A DNA stretch of 22,870 nucleotides, taken from NCBI GenBank assembly GCA_033721915.1, contig JAWWAC010000046.1, forward strand, positions 1 to 22,870. Direction: 5' to 3'. The notes beneath the pieces are model-generated. The model was given only the letters and a program-made list of their open reading frames with translations. It did no database searches and was not told where the DNA came from. This DNA comes from REBR01 sp033721915. Lineage in GTDB: Bacteria > Pseudomonadota > Gammaproteobacteria > Pseudomonadales > Oleiphilaceae. A program made the position numbers and the translations under genes. Of this stretch, positions 22,790 through 22,870 are shown piece after piece (within the stretch, counting starts at the first letter, position 1; the number at the start of each line of letters is the position of its first letter).

Positions 22790-22870
22790 CTAGGCCGACT
22801 TCTCCGGAATCTCCGGGGCCACCGGAATGTCCTCCCAGCGGAGCTCCACCCGGCGCTCCAGCACCTGGCC
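22790..22870 (-). CDS. C-terminal 26 codons of an unidentified protein (partial)
   Basis: Beyond the low-complexity tract a minus-strand frame is open from the right edge to a TAG at 22790-22792. It reads GQVLERRVELRWEDIPVAPE and then IPEKSA. The codon use is ordinary for this genome, so a real gene end is plausible. It is in the same frame as sufD, but the stop rules out a simple continuation. I do not recognise it; it does not resemble the SufC C terminus. Given the suspect join next to it, its neighbourhood to sufD may be false. Confidence 0.35.
   Translation of the reverse strand, partial: GQVLERRVELRWEDIPVAPEIPEKSA

Overview
The window reads as the chromosome of a GC-rich gammaproteobacterium, probably from the Pseudomonadales/Oceanospirillales side and plausibly marine or halophilic. 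The evidence is the block gmk-rpoZ-spoT-ridA followed by oxyR-recG-HDOD protein-DUF2489 protein. I recall a similar arrangement in Pseudomonas, but this was not checked against a database. A SUF Fe-S operon with SufT and an FlgP/FlgT pair also fit a gammaproteobacterium.

Layout. (1) Positions 1-1931 are an accessory patch, visibly poorer in G+C than the rest. It starts with the end of an IS21-family insertion sequence: two 21-nt terminal repeats and the first codons of istA running off the left edge. This IS has inserted into an IstA-like gene that lacks the N-terminal HTH and, as far as I can align it, the DDE catalytic residues. An AlpA-like HTH gene lies directly upstream and is translationally coupled to it, and an orphan 177-aa gene lies further upstream. 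(2) 2246-6070, plus strand: guanylate kinase, RNA polymerase omega, the bifunctional (p)ppGpp enzyme SpoT, and RidA. (3) 6078-6938, minus: a YeeZ-type SDR, divergent from oxyR. (4) 6998-12124, plus: oxyR, recG, a YbaK-like/HDOD fusion protein, and a DUF2489 membrane-anchored protein. (5) 12191-15034, minus: acetyl-CoA acetyltransferase, trmL, and a cca that lacks the HD phosphohydrolase motifs. (6) 15212-17352, minus: an outer-membrane TraF_2-type protein, then a pteridine-reductase-like SDR. (7) 17641-19447, plus: flgP and flgT, without other flagellar genes. (8) 19475 to the right edge, minus: sufD (broken), sufS, sufA, sufT, sufE. The 5' part of sufD is replaced by a poly-G/poly-C tract that looks like a sequencing or assembly artefact.

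How the genes work together. Most of the window is core physiology: nucleotide supply and the stringent response (gmk, rpoZ, spoT), peroxide sensing and DNA repair (oxyR, recG), tRNA maturation (trmL, cca) and Fe-S cluster assembly (suf). The part that ordinary annotation explains least is the left patch. There an AlpA-type DNA-binding protein and a catalytically degenerate IstA core form a two-gene unit behind a leader with perfect inverted repeats. This is the best candidate here for something not well described, but it may equally be a decaying mobile-element remnant.
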